A DNA stretch of 64,000 nt from Mesorhizobium hawassense (GCF_003289945.1 NZ_QMBP01000003.1:434001-498000), one strand, 5' to 3'. Shown: positions 48,448 through 57,231, numbered from the stretch's first letter. A program made the numbers and translations. The notes: generated from the letters alone by a model not told the origin.

Positions 48448-49056
48448 TTACGCGATCTCCTTGATGTTCGATGCGGCGAGTTCAGGGGCAAAGTGGCCGA
48501 ACAAGATGTCCGCCGCTTCGCCAGCTTCGGGCGGCGCGGTGATGGTGAGGATCACTTCGCGAGAGTTGGTCTTCAGATCGAACCCAAGGAATGCACAGCA
48601 GGCTTGCTCCTTGCGCATCAAATCTGTGACCTCTTCAAGTGCTTCCCGTCCGTAGATCAGCTTGAGTGACAGGGGCGTGCGCTCGGCGCAATGAAGTGAC
48701 CGACGGGCCAACGCGCGAATGCTGTCGACGCGTTCCTTGAAATCAAAGGCACCAAGGGTGCAGGCGATAGACAACGCGTTGTTCTCGACCGCAGAGGCAC
48801 ACGATGGACCGCAGCCACACTCGGCCTGCGCTATCAGTGACTGGAATGCGGTGGCAGGCGCGGCTCTCCGGCGTGAGAGCAAATAGACGCCACCGACCGG
48901 CACCGCGAGCGCGAGCAGGCCAACACCCCCAGTGCAGACGGCCTCGGTGATGGCTGCCAAGGTTGTCCCAGCCAGTGCTGTCGGGACCACAGCGACGGCG
49001 CAACAGGCCGTACAAGCGGCGGCGGCTGCACCGGCCCATTTGAACGTCTTCTTCAT
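48448..49056 (-). CDS. Cys-rich membrane protein with mercury-transport-like N-terminus
   Basis: 202 aa. N-terminal hydrophobic segment with ACTACCAVAVVPTALAGTT, then a second (CTGGVGLLALAVPVGGVYLL) ending in RRR. Residues 75-95 add CGCGPSC. The soluble C-terminal half (120-200) contains LMRKEQACCAFLGFDL with vicinal Cys. Vicinal Cys in a TM1 as in MerT-type proteins suggests Hg(II) or As handling. I recall the C-terminal domain only as uncharacterised. GAGG before the ATG. First gene downstream of the MerR operator. Confidence 0.72.
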   Translation of the reverse strand: MKKTFKWAGAAAAACTACCAVAVVPTALAGTTLAAITEAVCTGGVGLLALAVPVGGVYLLSRRRAAPATAFQSLIAQAECGCGPSCASAVENNALSIACTLGAFDFKERVDSIRALARRSLHCAERTPLSLKLIYGREALEEVTDLMRKEQACCAFLGFDLKTNSREVILTITAPPEAGEAADILFGHFAPELAASNIKEIA

Positions 49057-49089
49057 CAAAACGGCCTCTTCAGTTTCTCACTTTGCAAA

Positions 49090-49120
49090 GGCGTACTCCT
49101 TCAAGTAACTTGAGGTTCAA
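49090..49120 (-). promoter_or_regulatory. MerR-type operator/promoter of the thiol module
   Basis: On the minus strand: -35 TTGAAC, 19-bp spacer, -10 TACGCC. The dyad TCAAGTTACTTGA (49101-49113) sits in the spacer. It drives the Cys-rich protein operon, with the divergent merR-like gene on the plus side. Confidence 0.8.
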
Positions 49121-49133
49121 GGAGAATTTTTCG

Positions 49134-49577
49134 ATGAACCTTCACATCCGCGTGTTCACCATCGGAACCCTCGCGAAGGCTGCCGGCGTCTCGACACCTA
49201 CGATCCGTTACTACGAAGAGATCGGGTTATTGCCGCCGGCTCACCGGACGGCGGGAGGTCAGCGCACTTATGACGATGACGATTTGGGGCGGCTGACGTT
49301 TATCAAGCAGTGCCGGGATTTCGGCTTCGGCATTGATCAGGTGCGCGTGTTGCTGGATCTATCGATCAGCGACAGCCGTGATTGCACTGAGACGCGCGAC
49401 ATTGCCCAGCTACACCTGAACGAGGTGCGAGAAAAACTTTCCGAGTTGCGCCTTCTCGAACAGAGGCTGGAAGGATTTGTGAGTCGCTGCAATGTCGCTT
49501 GTGCCGGCGGGCCCGGCCAAGACTGCGTGATTTTTAAAGACATGTCGGCACCGGCCAAAGGCGGCTGCTGCGGGTAG
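49134..49577 (+). CDS. MerR-family regulator of the thiol-redox module
   Basis: 147 aa. HTH FTIGTLAKAAGVSTPTIRYY, EEIGLLPPAHRTAGGQRTYD. C-terminal loop CNVACAGGPGQDC and a KGGCCG end. Metal unknown; Hg, Zn and Cu-type sensors share this shape. RBS GGAG at 49121-49124. Divergent from the Cys-rich gene. Confidence 0.9.
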   Translation: MNLHIRVFTIGTLAKAAGVSTPTIRYYEEIGLLPPAHRTAGGQRTYDDDDLGRLTFIKQCRDFGFGIDQVRVLLDLSISDSRDCTETRDIAQLHLNEVREKLSELRLLEQRLEGFVSRCNVACAGGPGQDCVIFKDMSAPAKGGCCG

Positions 49578-49689
49578 GCGCGCCTACTATCGGGGAGCAA
49601 GATTCCCTCCTTCTTGGCGGGCCAGCCTCGCCGAATTGCCTGATCATCCCCAGCACCGCGCAGGCGATGGGTGGGACGCCACGGCAACA

Positions 49690-50493
49690 TCACCCGCCCT
49701 CCGAAGCCCTCGGACGGGCTTCCGACCCTCGACATATCGTGCGACTACACGGCGGTTGCCGCCTTTGCACAACCACCGCTTTAAATCGAGCGTTGGCAAC
49801 CCGCCTAGCAACCTCCTCCGCGCTTTCGACGCGCTCGGAATAACGGTTGGTGAGACAGGCCGTTCGATCGCGCAGGAGCAGCGTGAACTTCATCAGTTCC
49901 TCCATGACGTCAACGATGCGGTTGTAATAGGGCGATGGCTTCATGCGGCCAGCCTCATTGAACTCATTGAAGGCCTTTGCCACGGACGACTGATTCGGGA
50001 TGGTGAACATCCGCATCCAGCGGCCGAGGATCCGCAATTGATTGACGGTGTTGAAGCTTTGCGAGCCGCCGGACACCTGCATAACGGACGGGTCCGGCCC
50101 TGGGTGGGCCGCACGCCACCCAGAGAGAGACAGCCAGTCGATCTGCGCCTTCATCACGCCCGTCATGGCGCCATGACGTTCGGGAGAATACCAGACCTGG
50201 GCTTCCGACCAGAGCGAGAGATCCCGCAGTTCCTTGACCTTGGGATGGTCGGCCAACGTCGAATCCGGCAGCGGCAGGCCGGATGGGTTATAGATGCGCA
50301 CCTCGGCCCCAGGACGACGCAAGATGCGCGCCGCCTCCTCGGTTACGAGCCGCGAATAAGATCGCTCGCGCAACGACCCATAAAGCATCGACACGCACGG
50401 CTTGCGGATCGAGCGCGGGGTTTCGAGCAACGCCTGCAGGTCGATTGGCTGAAACTGTTCCTCGTCGACGTTCGGCAAGGAGTCGTCAGGCAC
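49690..50493 (-). CDS. arsH: ArsH NADPH-dependent FMN reductase with locally shifted frame
   Basis: 267 aa. Oxidises trivalent organoarsenicals and reduces FMN. Family blocks [76 protein letters not shown]. Between QIDW and VMQV the frame reads [16 protein letters not shown]; one base over it reads [12 protein letters not shown], which is the usual ArsH sequence, so two compensating indels lie at about 50124-50130 and 50086-50096. The C-terminus past YSERVES is unusual. Start is taken as the GTG 5 nt after arsC. Confidence 0.85.
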   Translation of the reverse strand: MPDDSLPNVDEEQFQPIDLQALLETPRSIRKPCVSMLYGSLRERSYSRLVTEEAARILRRPGAEVRIYNPSGLPLPDSTLADHPKVKELRDLSLWSEAQVWYSPERHGAMTGVMKAQIDWLSLSGWRAAHPGPDPSVMQVSGGSQSFNTVNQLRILGRWMRMFTIPNQSSVAKAFNEFNEAGRMKPSPYYNRIVDVMEELMKFTLLLRDRTACLTNRYSERVESAEEVARRVANARFKAVVVQRRQPPCSRTICRGSEARPRASEGG

Positions 50494-50497
50494 GCGG

Positions 50498-50920
50498 TCA
50501 GGCAACGCGCCGACCCTGCGTGTCGATGACGACGTCGCCATCTTCCTTCGTAAACGGACCGATATCCGGATTAGGGAGGATGCTGAACACAGCTTCCGAC
50601 GGCCTGGCGAGGACGACACCGAGTGGCGTGACGACGATCGGTCTGTTGATCAAAATCGGATGCTCGAGCATGAAATCGATCAATTGATCGTCGGTCCATT
50701 TCGGGTTGCCGAGATCGAGCTCCGCGTATGGCGTCCCGTTCTCGCGCAATAGCTTGCGCGGCGTCATGCCCATCTGGCCGATCAGTTCCCCCAGCTTCTC
50801 CCGCGACGGCGGGTTCTTGAGATATTCGATGATCTCTGGTTCCTCGCCGGACTGCCTGATCATCGCCAACGTGTTGCGCGAGGTGCCGCAATCGGGGTTG
50901 TGATAGATCGTAATAGTCAT
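50498..50920 (-). CDS. arsC: Glutaredoxin-type arsenate reductase
   Basis: 140 aa. Catalytic Cys11 in [12 protein letters not shown], arsenate-stabilising Arg in [18 protein letters not shown] and glutathione-dependent mechanism expected. ATG overlaps the aqpS stop by 4 nt. Second arsenate reductase of the operon. Confidence 0.95.
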   Translation of the reverse strand: MTITIYHNPDCGTSRNTLAMIRQSGEEPEIIEYLKNPPSREKLGELIGQMGMTPRKLLRENGTPYAELDLGNPKWTDDQLIDFMLEHPILINRPIVVTPLGVVLARPSEAVFSILPNPDIGPFTKEDGDVVIDTQGRRVA

Positions 50921-51618
50921 TCCGCGGCTTTCAATTTCGGGTTGGCCACGGGGGCGGGTTTCGGTTCCGCAAGGAGCCATCCGGCAAGGAGCAGAGCGAC
51001 AACCGCTCCGAGGATTTCGGCAATGATGAAGGCCGGCAGGTCAACTGGTCGGATGCCTGCGAATGTGTTGGAAAAGGCGCGCGCGATCGCCACCGCTGGG
51101 TTGGCGAAGGACGTCGAGGCGGTGAACCAGTAGGCGGCCGTAATGTAGAGCCCGACCAGCCACGGAATGGCATCGGAGCGGAAGCGCAGGCCGGCCAGGA
51201 TGGTGAAGACAAGGCCGAAGGCGGCAACTGCTTCCGCAAACCATTGACCTGACCCCGTCCGCGCGTGTGTCGAAATCTGGATGAGCGGGAGCTCGAACAT
51301 CCCGTGCGCGACCAGTGTGCCAACGATGCCGCCGACAATCTGCGCCAGGATATAGAGCGCGGCAGCGTTGACCGAAATATCGCGTCGCAACCCGAAAACC
51401 AGCGTCACAGCAGGGTTGAAGTGAGCGCCTGACATCGGACCGAGGATGGTGATCAGCACGACGAGGATGGCGCCCGTCGGCAGGGTGTTGCCGAGAAGCG
51501 CCAGCGCAACGTCACTGGTCAGCTTGGCGGCCATGATCCCCGAGCCGACAACGGTCGCGACGAGGATCGCGGTGCCTAGTGCTTCCGCCACAAGGCGGCG
51601 TGGCAAATCGGCGACCAT
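50917..51618 (-). CDS. aqpS: Aquaglyceroporin AqpS (arsenite channel)
   Basis: 233 aa, six TM segments and two NPA loops: SGAHFNPAVTLVF and SFANPAVAIARAFS. In Sinorhizobium AqpS lets As(III) made by ArsC flow out, replacing ArsB; no ArsB/Acr3 is in this operon, in agreement. ATG 5 nt after the preceding arsC stop. Confidence 0.93.
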   Translation of the reverse strand: MVADLPRRLVAEALGTAILVATVVGSGIMAAKLTSDVALALLGNTLPTGAILVVLITILGPMSGAHFNPAVTLVFGLRRDISVNAAALYILAQIVGGIVGTLVAHGMFELPLIQISTHARTGSGQWFAEAVAAFGLVFTILAGLRFRSDAIPWLVGLYITAAYWFTASTSFANPAVAIARAFSNTFAGIRPVDLPAFIIAEILGAVVALLLAGWLLAEPKPAPVANPKLKAAE

Positions 51619-51622
51619 CGCC

Positions 51623-52132
51623 TCAGCCTGCTTTGCGCAGATCGCGACCAATCTCGTCCAGGCTCGTTTGCAGAGCGAGGTTGTCGAGCTTGTTCATCGG
51701 CAGGCTGACGAAGATCGAGATCCGGTTGTTGAGCATCCGGTAGGTATCAGCAAAGGCGAGGCGCTTTTCGGCCTCGGAGCCTTCCACCGCCGCCGGATCG
51801 GGCACGCCCCAATGAGCCGTCATCGGCTGACCCGGCCATATCGGGCAGGACTCGTTGGCCGCGTCGTCACAGACTGTGAATACGAAATCCATCTGAGGCG
51901 CGCCTGGCTTCGCGAACTCTTCCCAGTCCTTGGAGCGTGCGAACGAGATGTCATAGTTGAGGCCCTTCAGAAGCTGCAGCGTGTAAGGATGAACAGTGCC
52001 CTTTGGGTGAGAGCCAGCTGAGTAGCCTTTGAATTTGCGTGCACCCACACGATTGATGATCGCCTCGGCGATGATCGATCGAGCCGAATTACCGGTGCAA
52101 AGAAACAGGACGTTGTAGATCGGATCGCTCAT
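51623..52132 (-). CDS. arsC: Low-molecular-weight phosphatase-type arsenate reductase
   Basis: 169 aa. P-loop CTGNSARS with Cys12 at the N-terminus, and downstream CDDAANESCPIWPGQP that carries the redox Cys pair. Thioredoxin-type enzyme distinct from the Grx-type ArsC two genes downstream, so the operon has two chemistries for As(V). About 12 nt after arsR. Confidence 0.93.
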   Translation of the reverse strand: MSDPIYNVLFLCTGNSARSIIAEAIINRVGARKFKGYSAGSHPKGTVHPYTLQLLKGLNYDISFARSKDWEEFAKPGAPQMDFVFTVCDDAANESCPIWPGQPMTAHWGVPDPAAVEGSEAEKRLAFADTYRMLNNRISIFVSLPMNKLDNLALQTSLDEIGRDLRKAG

Positions 52133-52143
52133 GGCACCCTCCT

Positions 52144-52476
52144 TTAGCAATCGCACGTAACTGCCTTGATGACCGGCTGGCAGAGCTCCGGTTTGCCGTT
52201 GCAGCAATCTTCCATCAGGTATGCGAGCAGGTCCCTGAAGCCCGTCATGTCGACGACGTAGCGGATCATTCGGCCGTCACGTTCGGCCCGGACGAGCCCG
52301 GCGTGGTCGAGCACCTTAAGGTGCGCGGACATTGTGTTTTGGACCGCGCCAAGGAGCGCTCCTATTTCGCCTGCCGGCAGGCCATCCGGCCCGGCTCGCA
52401 CCAGAAGCCGAAAAACCTCAAGCCTGGTGTCCTGGCCGAGCGCAGAGAGTGCTGCAATTGCTTTGATCTTATCCAT
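52144..52476 (-). CDS. arsR: ArsR-family regulator of the aqpS operon
   Basis: 110 aa. HTH IGALLGAVQNTMSAHLKVLD. Cys-rich C-terminus MEDCCNGKPELC and TCDC, an As(III) site at the end of the protein. First gene of the operon. AT-rich CCATATATCCCTATATCTCG upstream (52473-52494) may hold operator and promoter. Confidence 0.92.
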   Translation of the reverse strand: MDKIKAIAALSALGQDTRLEVFRLLVRAGPDGLPAGEIGALLGAVQNTMSAHLKVLDHAGLVRAERDGRMIRYVVDMTGFRDLLAYLMEDCCNGKPELCQPVIKAVTCDC

Positions 52477-52675
52477 ATATCCCTATATCTCGATTTATCG
52501 TACCCGTCAAAAAAAGCGGGGGTGGAGGTTAGTAACCCGGCGCGACCAAAGGCGCCTCACTCCCGCTCTCACCAGCCTTTCGCGTCGATCTGGCAAAGCC
52601 CGATTCCATGTCGGAGCGTTTTACGCTAAAAGGACTTCGCGTCTGCACGACGCGATGGGCGGTTCTCGTGGGGGA

Positions 52676-53566
52676 ATGAAAATCTACAGCGCAGCGCAAC
52701 TGTCTGCTTTGACCCGGCTGTTCTCAGCAACCGTTTTCCGCGAAATGGCGAAGAACGGCCGATCCGGCTTGTTCCGTCGGCTGCTCGAGCAGACCAATCT
52801 GGTCGAGTGCGCGGGCACGCGAGCGACTGTCGGCGACATCTTCGACTCGGCGTTCGAGATTCTAAAGGTCGCAGGGCACCGCGACGAGTACATCTATCGC
52901 GCGGCGATCAGCCACAAAGTGCTGTTGGGCACGCACTCGTTGCGTACTGCCTCGATGCTCAACGAATTCCGGGCAGGTAACTGCAAGGCGGACCTCGTCA
53001 TCTTGAATGGCACGGCGACAGTTTATGAGATCAAGTCCGAGAGGGATACGCTCGCGCGGCTTGCCAACCAAGTCGACAATTACAAGCGCGTCTTCGCCAA
53101 GGTTAACGTGATCGCGAGCGAAGGCCATGTTGAAGGCGTGCTGGCCACGGTTCCGGGCGATGTCGGAGTAATGTGCCTGTCGAAGCGCTATCAGATCACA
53201 ACGGTGCGCGACGCGATCGACCGCCCGGCGCGTATCTGCCCGGTCACCGTCTTTGAATCGCTGCGCACGGGCGAGGCTACCGCGATCCTCAAGGCGATGG
53301 ACGTGATCGTGCCGCAAGTCCCGAACACGCAGCGGCACGCGGTGATGCGCGATCTCTTCGCCGCGCTCGATCCGGCTACGCTGCACGTCGAGATGGTACG
53401 GACACTCAAGCGGACGCGCGATCTCGCACCGCTCGGCGAACTCATTGACCATCTTCCGGCGTCCTTGCAAGCGGCCGCCCTGTCGGTGTCGGTGCGACGC
53501 GTCGACCATCCGAGACTGGTCGACGCCGTTTCGACGCCGCTGCACGCGGCCATGACCTGGAACTGA
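52676..53566 (+). CDS. PD-(D/E)XK nuclease-like protein (sce7726-family-like)
   Basis: 296 aa. Helical N-terminus, then nuclease core: Glu97, Asp106 in KADLVIL, Glu118-x-Lys120 in VYEIKSERD, and a Q-x3-Y motif (Gln132, Tyr136), together a RecB-like PD-(D/E)XK signature. The C-terminal half is helical (DLFAALDPATLHVEMVRTLK). I match it to the uncharacterised sce7726 family by memory. ATG with GGGGGA directly before it; an alternative ATG is 21 nt upstream. Divergent from arsR; first gene of a three-gene set. Confidence 0.82.
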   Translation: MKIYSAAQLSALTRLFSATVFREMAKNGRSGLFRRLLEQTNLVECAGTRATVGDIFDSAFEILKVAGHRDEYIYRAAISHKVLLGTHSLRTASMLNEFRAGNCKADLVILNGTATVYEIKSERDTLARLANQVDNYKRVFAKVNVIASEGHVEGVLATVPGDVGVMCLSKRYQITTVRDAIDRPARICPVTVFESLRTGEATAILKAMDVIVPQVPNTQRHAVMRDLFAALDPATLHVEMVRTLKRTRDLAPLGELIDHLPASLQAAALSVSVRRVDHPRLVDAVSTPLHAAMTWN

Positions 53567-53573
53567 CGAGCGG

Positions 53574-54515
53574 ATGTATCACCCCTATTTTCGCGGCAAG
53601 CAGTTTGAACTTCTGACCGTCCGGGAAACCGCGAAGCTGATGGCGGAGCAGAATTTTGTGCCAGTCATCGAGCCCGTGAAGGAGTCGTTAGGCGGCCTTG
53701 AAAAGGCGCTAAAGGAGATTTGTGATGCCAAGGGCCAGGCGATCGTCATCGTGAACCCGTACCATGGCGACCATCAGGAGAATGGAACCGGCATTTCGCA
53801 GCTTTTGCAGCAGGGCCTGTTCGGCGGCGCGATCTCGGCGGGTATCCTCCTGCGCGGCAACATAAACCTCGCCGACGCGGTCGCATGTCACCAAGCCCAT
53901 CTCGGCCATAATCCGACCTTCGTCCACGCCGGGTTCACCGAGCAGAAGGGGCTCGCCGGCTACCTGCACAACACGCTGCCGCAGACCCGGCATGTCTTCA
54001 TCGAGGAACATGCCAATACACTTTACCGCAAGCACTTCGAGGGCAGCACCCGCATCCTAGTTCGCGACGGCTTCAAGCGGCGCAAGAACGCCGAGTTCGC
54101 CAAGATCCCGGTCGAGGAATTCTCCGAACTCCATCTCACCTTCAAGAGCGATCTCGGAATGGATGGCTTTGGTGATTTCCTGATGGTCGGCGACGTCTAT
54201 TCCGAAGGTGGCGGCCCCGCCTATGCCGTTGCGATTCACCTGACCTTCATCGACCCCGATGCCGACGAGGTCATGTACATCTATCACTTCGTTTCGATCA
54301 CAAACGACACGCCCACGGACCCCGCAGGCAAGTTTGGCCAGGCACTACAGAAGCTAATCCTTAAGCTCAACTCGGGAACGTCGAAGCTTTTGGAAACGAG
54401 CGCAATCAAGGAGTTTCGCGACCTCCACGCTAAGGGTCATTTTCCGGGCCTCGGCTATGTCAAAAAGCTCTCGATGAAGCACCATATCGAGACGCTCGCC
54501 GACTATCTTGGCTGA
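53574..54515 (+). CDS. Beta family protein (sce7725-like)
   Basis: 313 aa. Start MYHPYFRGKQFELLTVRETA and PVIEPVKESLGGLEKALKEI match the beta/sce7725 family, which is nearly always next to sce7726-type genes. Internal blocks FIEEHANTLYRKHFEG and FGDFLMVGDVYSEGGGPAYA are conserved-looking. No catalytic motif recognised; TIM-barrel-like alternation is possible. Starts 7 nt after the nuclease gene and overlaps none. Confidence 0.82.
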   Translation: MYHPYFRGKQFELLTVRETAKLMAEQNFVPVIEPVKESLGGLEKALKEICDAKGQAIVIVNPYHGDHQENGTGISQLLQQGLFGGAISAGILLRGNINLADAVACHQAHLGHNPTFVHAGFTEQKGLAGYLHNTLPQTRHVFIEEHANTLYRKHFEGSTRILVRDGFKRRKNAEFAKIPVEEFSELHLTFKSDLGMDGFGDFLMVGDVYSEGGGPAYAVAIHLTFIDPDADEVMYIYHFVSITNDTPTDPAGKFGQALQKLILKLNSGTSKLLETSAIKEFRDLHAKGHFPGLGYVKKLSMKHHIETLADYLG

Positions 54516-54519
54516 GCCT

Positions 54520-55542
54520 ATGGCACAGCGGTTCTGCTGCCCGGAGTGCTTCGACGATCGCGGTCTGCGCGATCAGCTCTTCCCGTCGCTCGACCCGGGT
54601 CGTGGCACCTGCGATTTCTGTGGGACAGCTGACACTCAACTCCTCGAGCCAGGCAAGCTCGCCAATTATTTCGAGCTGTTGGCCAACGTCTATGAGCCGA
54701 GTGACGACGGGAAATCGCTAGTCGAATGGATGAAGGACGATTGGCAGATCTTCAGCCATCCGCGCATGGACATCGCACACGCCAAGGAATTGCTAGGCGA
54801 GATCCTCAATGATGGTGAGATCGTGCGGCGTAGCTTCGCCCCGTCGGCGAGCTATATCAGCGAAGGGCTCGCGCAGTGGGATAAGCTGCGCGACGAGATG
54901 ATGTATGCCAATCGCTGGTTTCTCGACGTCGCCATCGATTTGGACCGTCTCCGCCAGTTGCTGGACATGCTGCTGGCGCCTCCCTTACCCCGGCAATGGT
55001 ACCGCGCGCGAATTCGCACTGAGGATGAGGTCTTCCCGATTGAAAAGATGGGCGCACCGCCGAAGCGACGGTCGTCACACGGCCGGGCTAATCCGGCCGG
55101 CATCCCCTATCTCTATCTAGGGTCGCTTCCCGAAACGGCTGCGGCCGAGATCAGGCCCCATACCGGCGAGGTTGCTTGCGTTGCGGATTTCACCATTCCC
55201 GAGATCAAGGCCGTGGATCTGCGCTATCCGCGCAAGCTCGTGTCGCCCTTCATCCTGACCGACGCGAGTGAGATCGGCCAGTTGCGCGCCGACTTGCCGT
55301 TCCTCGAACGCCTGGGCGAGGAGTTGACCCGGCCGGTGCAGCCGGCGGGGGCGGCGATCGACTATATTCCGAGCCAATATCTGTGCGAGTTCATCAAAAA
55401 GAGTGGCTTTGATGGCGTGGTCTATCGCAGCTCGGTCAGCGATGGCATCAATCTCGCCCTGTTCGATCCCACTCAGGCGGTTGGCGGGACGGTGGCGCTC
55501 TACAACGTGTCCAAGGTGTGGGTCGAAGTTGCCGCCGCCTGA
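54520..55542 (+). CDS. Zinc-ribbon/HEPN-type N-domain plus RES domain protein
   Basis: 340 aa. N-terminal CCPEC (6-10) and CDFCG (31-35) form a zinc site of the HEPN/RES N-terminal domain. RES domain from about 155: YRAR with Arg162, GRANPAGIPYLYLG (Arg189), Glu210, IPSQYLCEFIKKSGFDGVVY (Ser285) and NLALFDP. RES toxins degrade NAD+ in Xre-RES modules; no Xre antitoxin lies nearby. Its ATG is 4 nt after the beta protein stop. Confidence 0.87.
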   Translation: MAQRFCCPECFDDRGLRDQLFPSLDPGRGTCDFCGTADTQLLEPGKLANYFELLANVYEPSDDGKSLVEWMKDDWQIFSHPRMDIAHAKELLGEILNDGEIVRRSFAPSASYISEGLAQWDKLRDEMMYANRWFLDVAIDLDRLRQLLDMLLAPPLPRQWYRARIRTEDEVFPIEKMGAPPKRRSSHGRANPAGIPYLYLGSLPETAAAEIRPHTGEVACVADFTIPEIKAVDLRYPRKLVSPFILTDASEIGQLRADLPFLERLGEELTRPVQPAGAAIDYIPSQYLCEFIKKSGFDGVVYRSSVSDGINLALFDPTQAVGGTVALYNVSKVWVEVAAA

Positions 55543-55654
55543 AGCAGAACGCATTTGACATGGGCAGTCTCGTGAACAGTAGCTTCTTGAACCTGCGGGC
55601 CGATTGTTGGACTGTCCGCGATGAAGGCGAAGCAGACTTTCGGTAGGACCCCAA

Positions 55655-57007
55655 TCATGCTGCTGAGCGTTGAATAACCCTTCCTTCCGATGTCGGCTCG
55701 CCCAGGAAAAGCGCAAGGGCCGCCTTCCTGGAATCGCGATCCAGCGCATAGGCGGTGTGGGTGAAGGCGACACCATTAAGCAGGCCCTGGATGTAGCCAG
55801 CGATGCTGTCAGCCGCCATGATGAGAGCAGTGTCCACGGTATGGATGTAGCGGCTCGTCACCGTTCCGCGTGAGTGCCCAACCAGGGCGGCGATCGTCGC
55901 CTCGGTGAACCCAAGGTCATTGCCGATGCTGGCGAAGCTGTGTCGCAGAACATGCGGCGTGATGTCGGCCAGGTCGGTATCCTTGAGCAACTTCGTCCAC
56001 TGCCTGGGGAAGCTCCCGAATGGCATGCCGTCCTCCCAGCCGGGAAAGACGTAGTCTTCAGCACCCTGTTCCTCGTCGCGGCGCTCTTCGAGGTATTCCA
56101 GGGCGGGCAAGCCGATGGGACGCACCGATGCTCCCTCTTTGCTGTCGGCGAGGCGCAGGCAACTGCCCTCGATATCGACTTCGCTCCAACGCAGACCGAT
56201 GACCTCGCTGCGCCGGCAGCCCGTCAAGGCTATCACCCGGATCATTGCCGCGGTGGTCTCGTACTGTCCGTCCTCGGCCGCTTTCCGCAAAATATCGCCG
56301 AGCGTGCGGTATTCCTGCTCACTGAGACGGCGGGCATTGACCTGGTCCTTCGGCTTTCGAACCCCATGCACAGGGTTCTGCTCGATAATGCCGAGTTCGC
56401 CCGCGTAGGTGAGAATGCCGCCGAAGAGACCGATCGTGCGAGATGCAGTGCCAGCTCCGCCACGCACGATTGCTCGCCCACGCAGCTTTTCCGTCTTCAC
56501 GTTCGCTCGGGTCTTGCCCCCCATGATGTCCTTCATGGCCTGCGTTATGTCGGACTTGGCCAAATCCCGCACCCGTCGACGCCCGAGCAGAGGAACGATG
56601 TGGCGCTCTATGCGCCCGACATCGGTGGAGATCGTCGTGGCCTTCTTAGGCCGACCTCGCTTGCCGAGCACAAGGCCGTTCCTCAGGTCTTCGAGGTAGC
56701 GGGTGCAGAGTTCCTTGACCGTGATCGCTTCGCGATCGAGCTTGCGTTCCTCGGCAGGGTTGCCGCCTCGTGCGACCTGGCCAAGCAGGACTTTTGCTTC
56801 GCGCCTGGCCTCCTCAGGAGTCCAAACGCCATGCAGCCCGATCGTGTAGCGACGCGACCGGCCTGCAGCCCGGTATTGGACGACGTAGCTTTTCTTACCC
56901 GAGGCGAAGGCGCGCAATCCGAAACCGGGCAACTCCTCGTCCCAAATGACATAGTCCGCTAAACGAATTTCAGTGGTATCAACAGTTCGCTTGGTCAGCT
57001 TCGCCAT
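55655..57007 (-). CDS. Tyrosine recombinase/integrase of the island
   Basis: 450 aa. DUF4102-type N-terminal arm-binding domain (GFGLRAFASGKKSYVVQYRA), SAM-like core-binding domain, and catalytic domain with Arg in LTGCRRSEVIGL, HVLRHSFAS, GHSRGTVTSRYIHTV (His and the nucleophile Tyr). Promotes integration at the tRNA. 180 bp left of attR. Long C-terminal tail after Tyr (about 55 aa). Confidence 0.95.
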   Translation of the reverse strand: MAKLTKRTVDTTEIRLADYVIWDEELPGFGLRAFASGKKSYVVQYRAAGRSRRYTIGLHGVWTPEEARREAKVLLGQVARGGNPAEERKLDREAITVKELCTRYLEDLRNGLVLGKRGRPKKATTISTDVGRIERHIVPLLGRRRVRDLAKSDITQAMKDIMGGKTRANVKTEKLRGRAIVRGGAGTASRTIGLFGGILTYAGELGIIEQNPVHGVRKPKDQVNARRLSEQEYRTLGDILRKAAEDGQYETTAAMIRVIALTGCRRSEVIGLRWSEVDIEGSCLRLADSKEGASVRPIGLPALEYLEERRDEEQGAEDYVFPGWEDGMPFGSFPRQWTKLLKDTDLADITPHVLRHSFASIGNDLGFTEATIAALVGHSRGTVTSRYIHTVDTALIMAADSIAGYIQGLLNGVAFTHTAYALDRDSRKAALALFLGEPTSEGRVIQRSAA

Positions 57008-57186
57008 GCTCGGGCGCCTCCTTGAAAGATTCCGCGCGTAAGCAAAGCGTAAGCACGGCAGGGCAGGGTTTCGGTCGCCCTGTCGTAGCGCCGGCGCTGA
57101 TTGAATTCAAATTTGTTTTGTGCTTTCAGTGACATAGCGCGCAATCGGATAGAAATGGACAGGTTCGGCGAAAGCCATTATCCATT

Positions 57187-57231
57187 CTCCGAAGGCAGAG
57201 GTCACAAGTTCGAATCTTGTCGGGTGCGCCA
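57187..57231 (+). other. Right attachment site (attR) of the island
   Basis: 45-bp copy of the tRNA-Arg 3' half, 39 of 45 identical. The six differences all fall in the T-arm and are mostly compensating: ACAAG-TTCGAAT-CTTGT here against GCAGA-TTCGAAT-TCTGC at the intact tRNA, both fully paired. Flanking 57008-57347 holds no gene. Confidence 0.85.

Larger units (their letters stand above)
33404..57186. mobile_element. Genomic island at tRNA-Arg(CCG), about 23.8 kb
   Basis: Bounded by 45-bp direct repeats of the tRNA 3' half, with a 450-aa tyrosine integrase just inside the right repeat. Cargo: fluoride-switched operon, ChrB/MFS pair, two ars loci, Zn/Cd/Pb ATPase with regulator, a MerR-controlled thiol-redox module and a nuclease/beta/RES trio. 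Intact conjugation or replication genes are absent, so this looks like an integrative element that relies on a helper or has decayed. The integrase is at the end away from the intact tRNA, which is less common. Confidence 0.85.

Noticed and set aside
57008..57186. Excisionase or small gene between integrase and attR
   Set aside because: No open frame with a start and ribosome site that looks like a small HTH protein.
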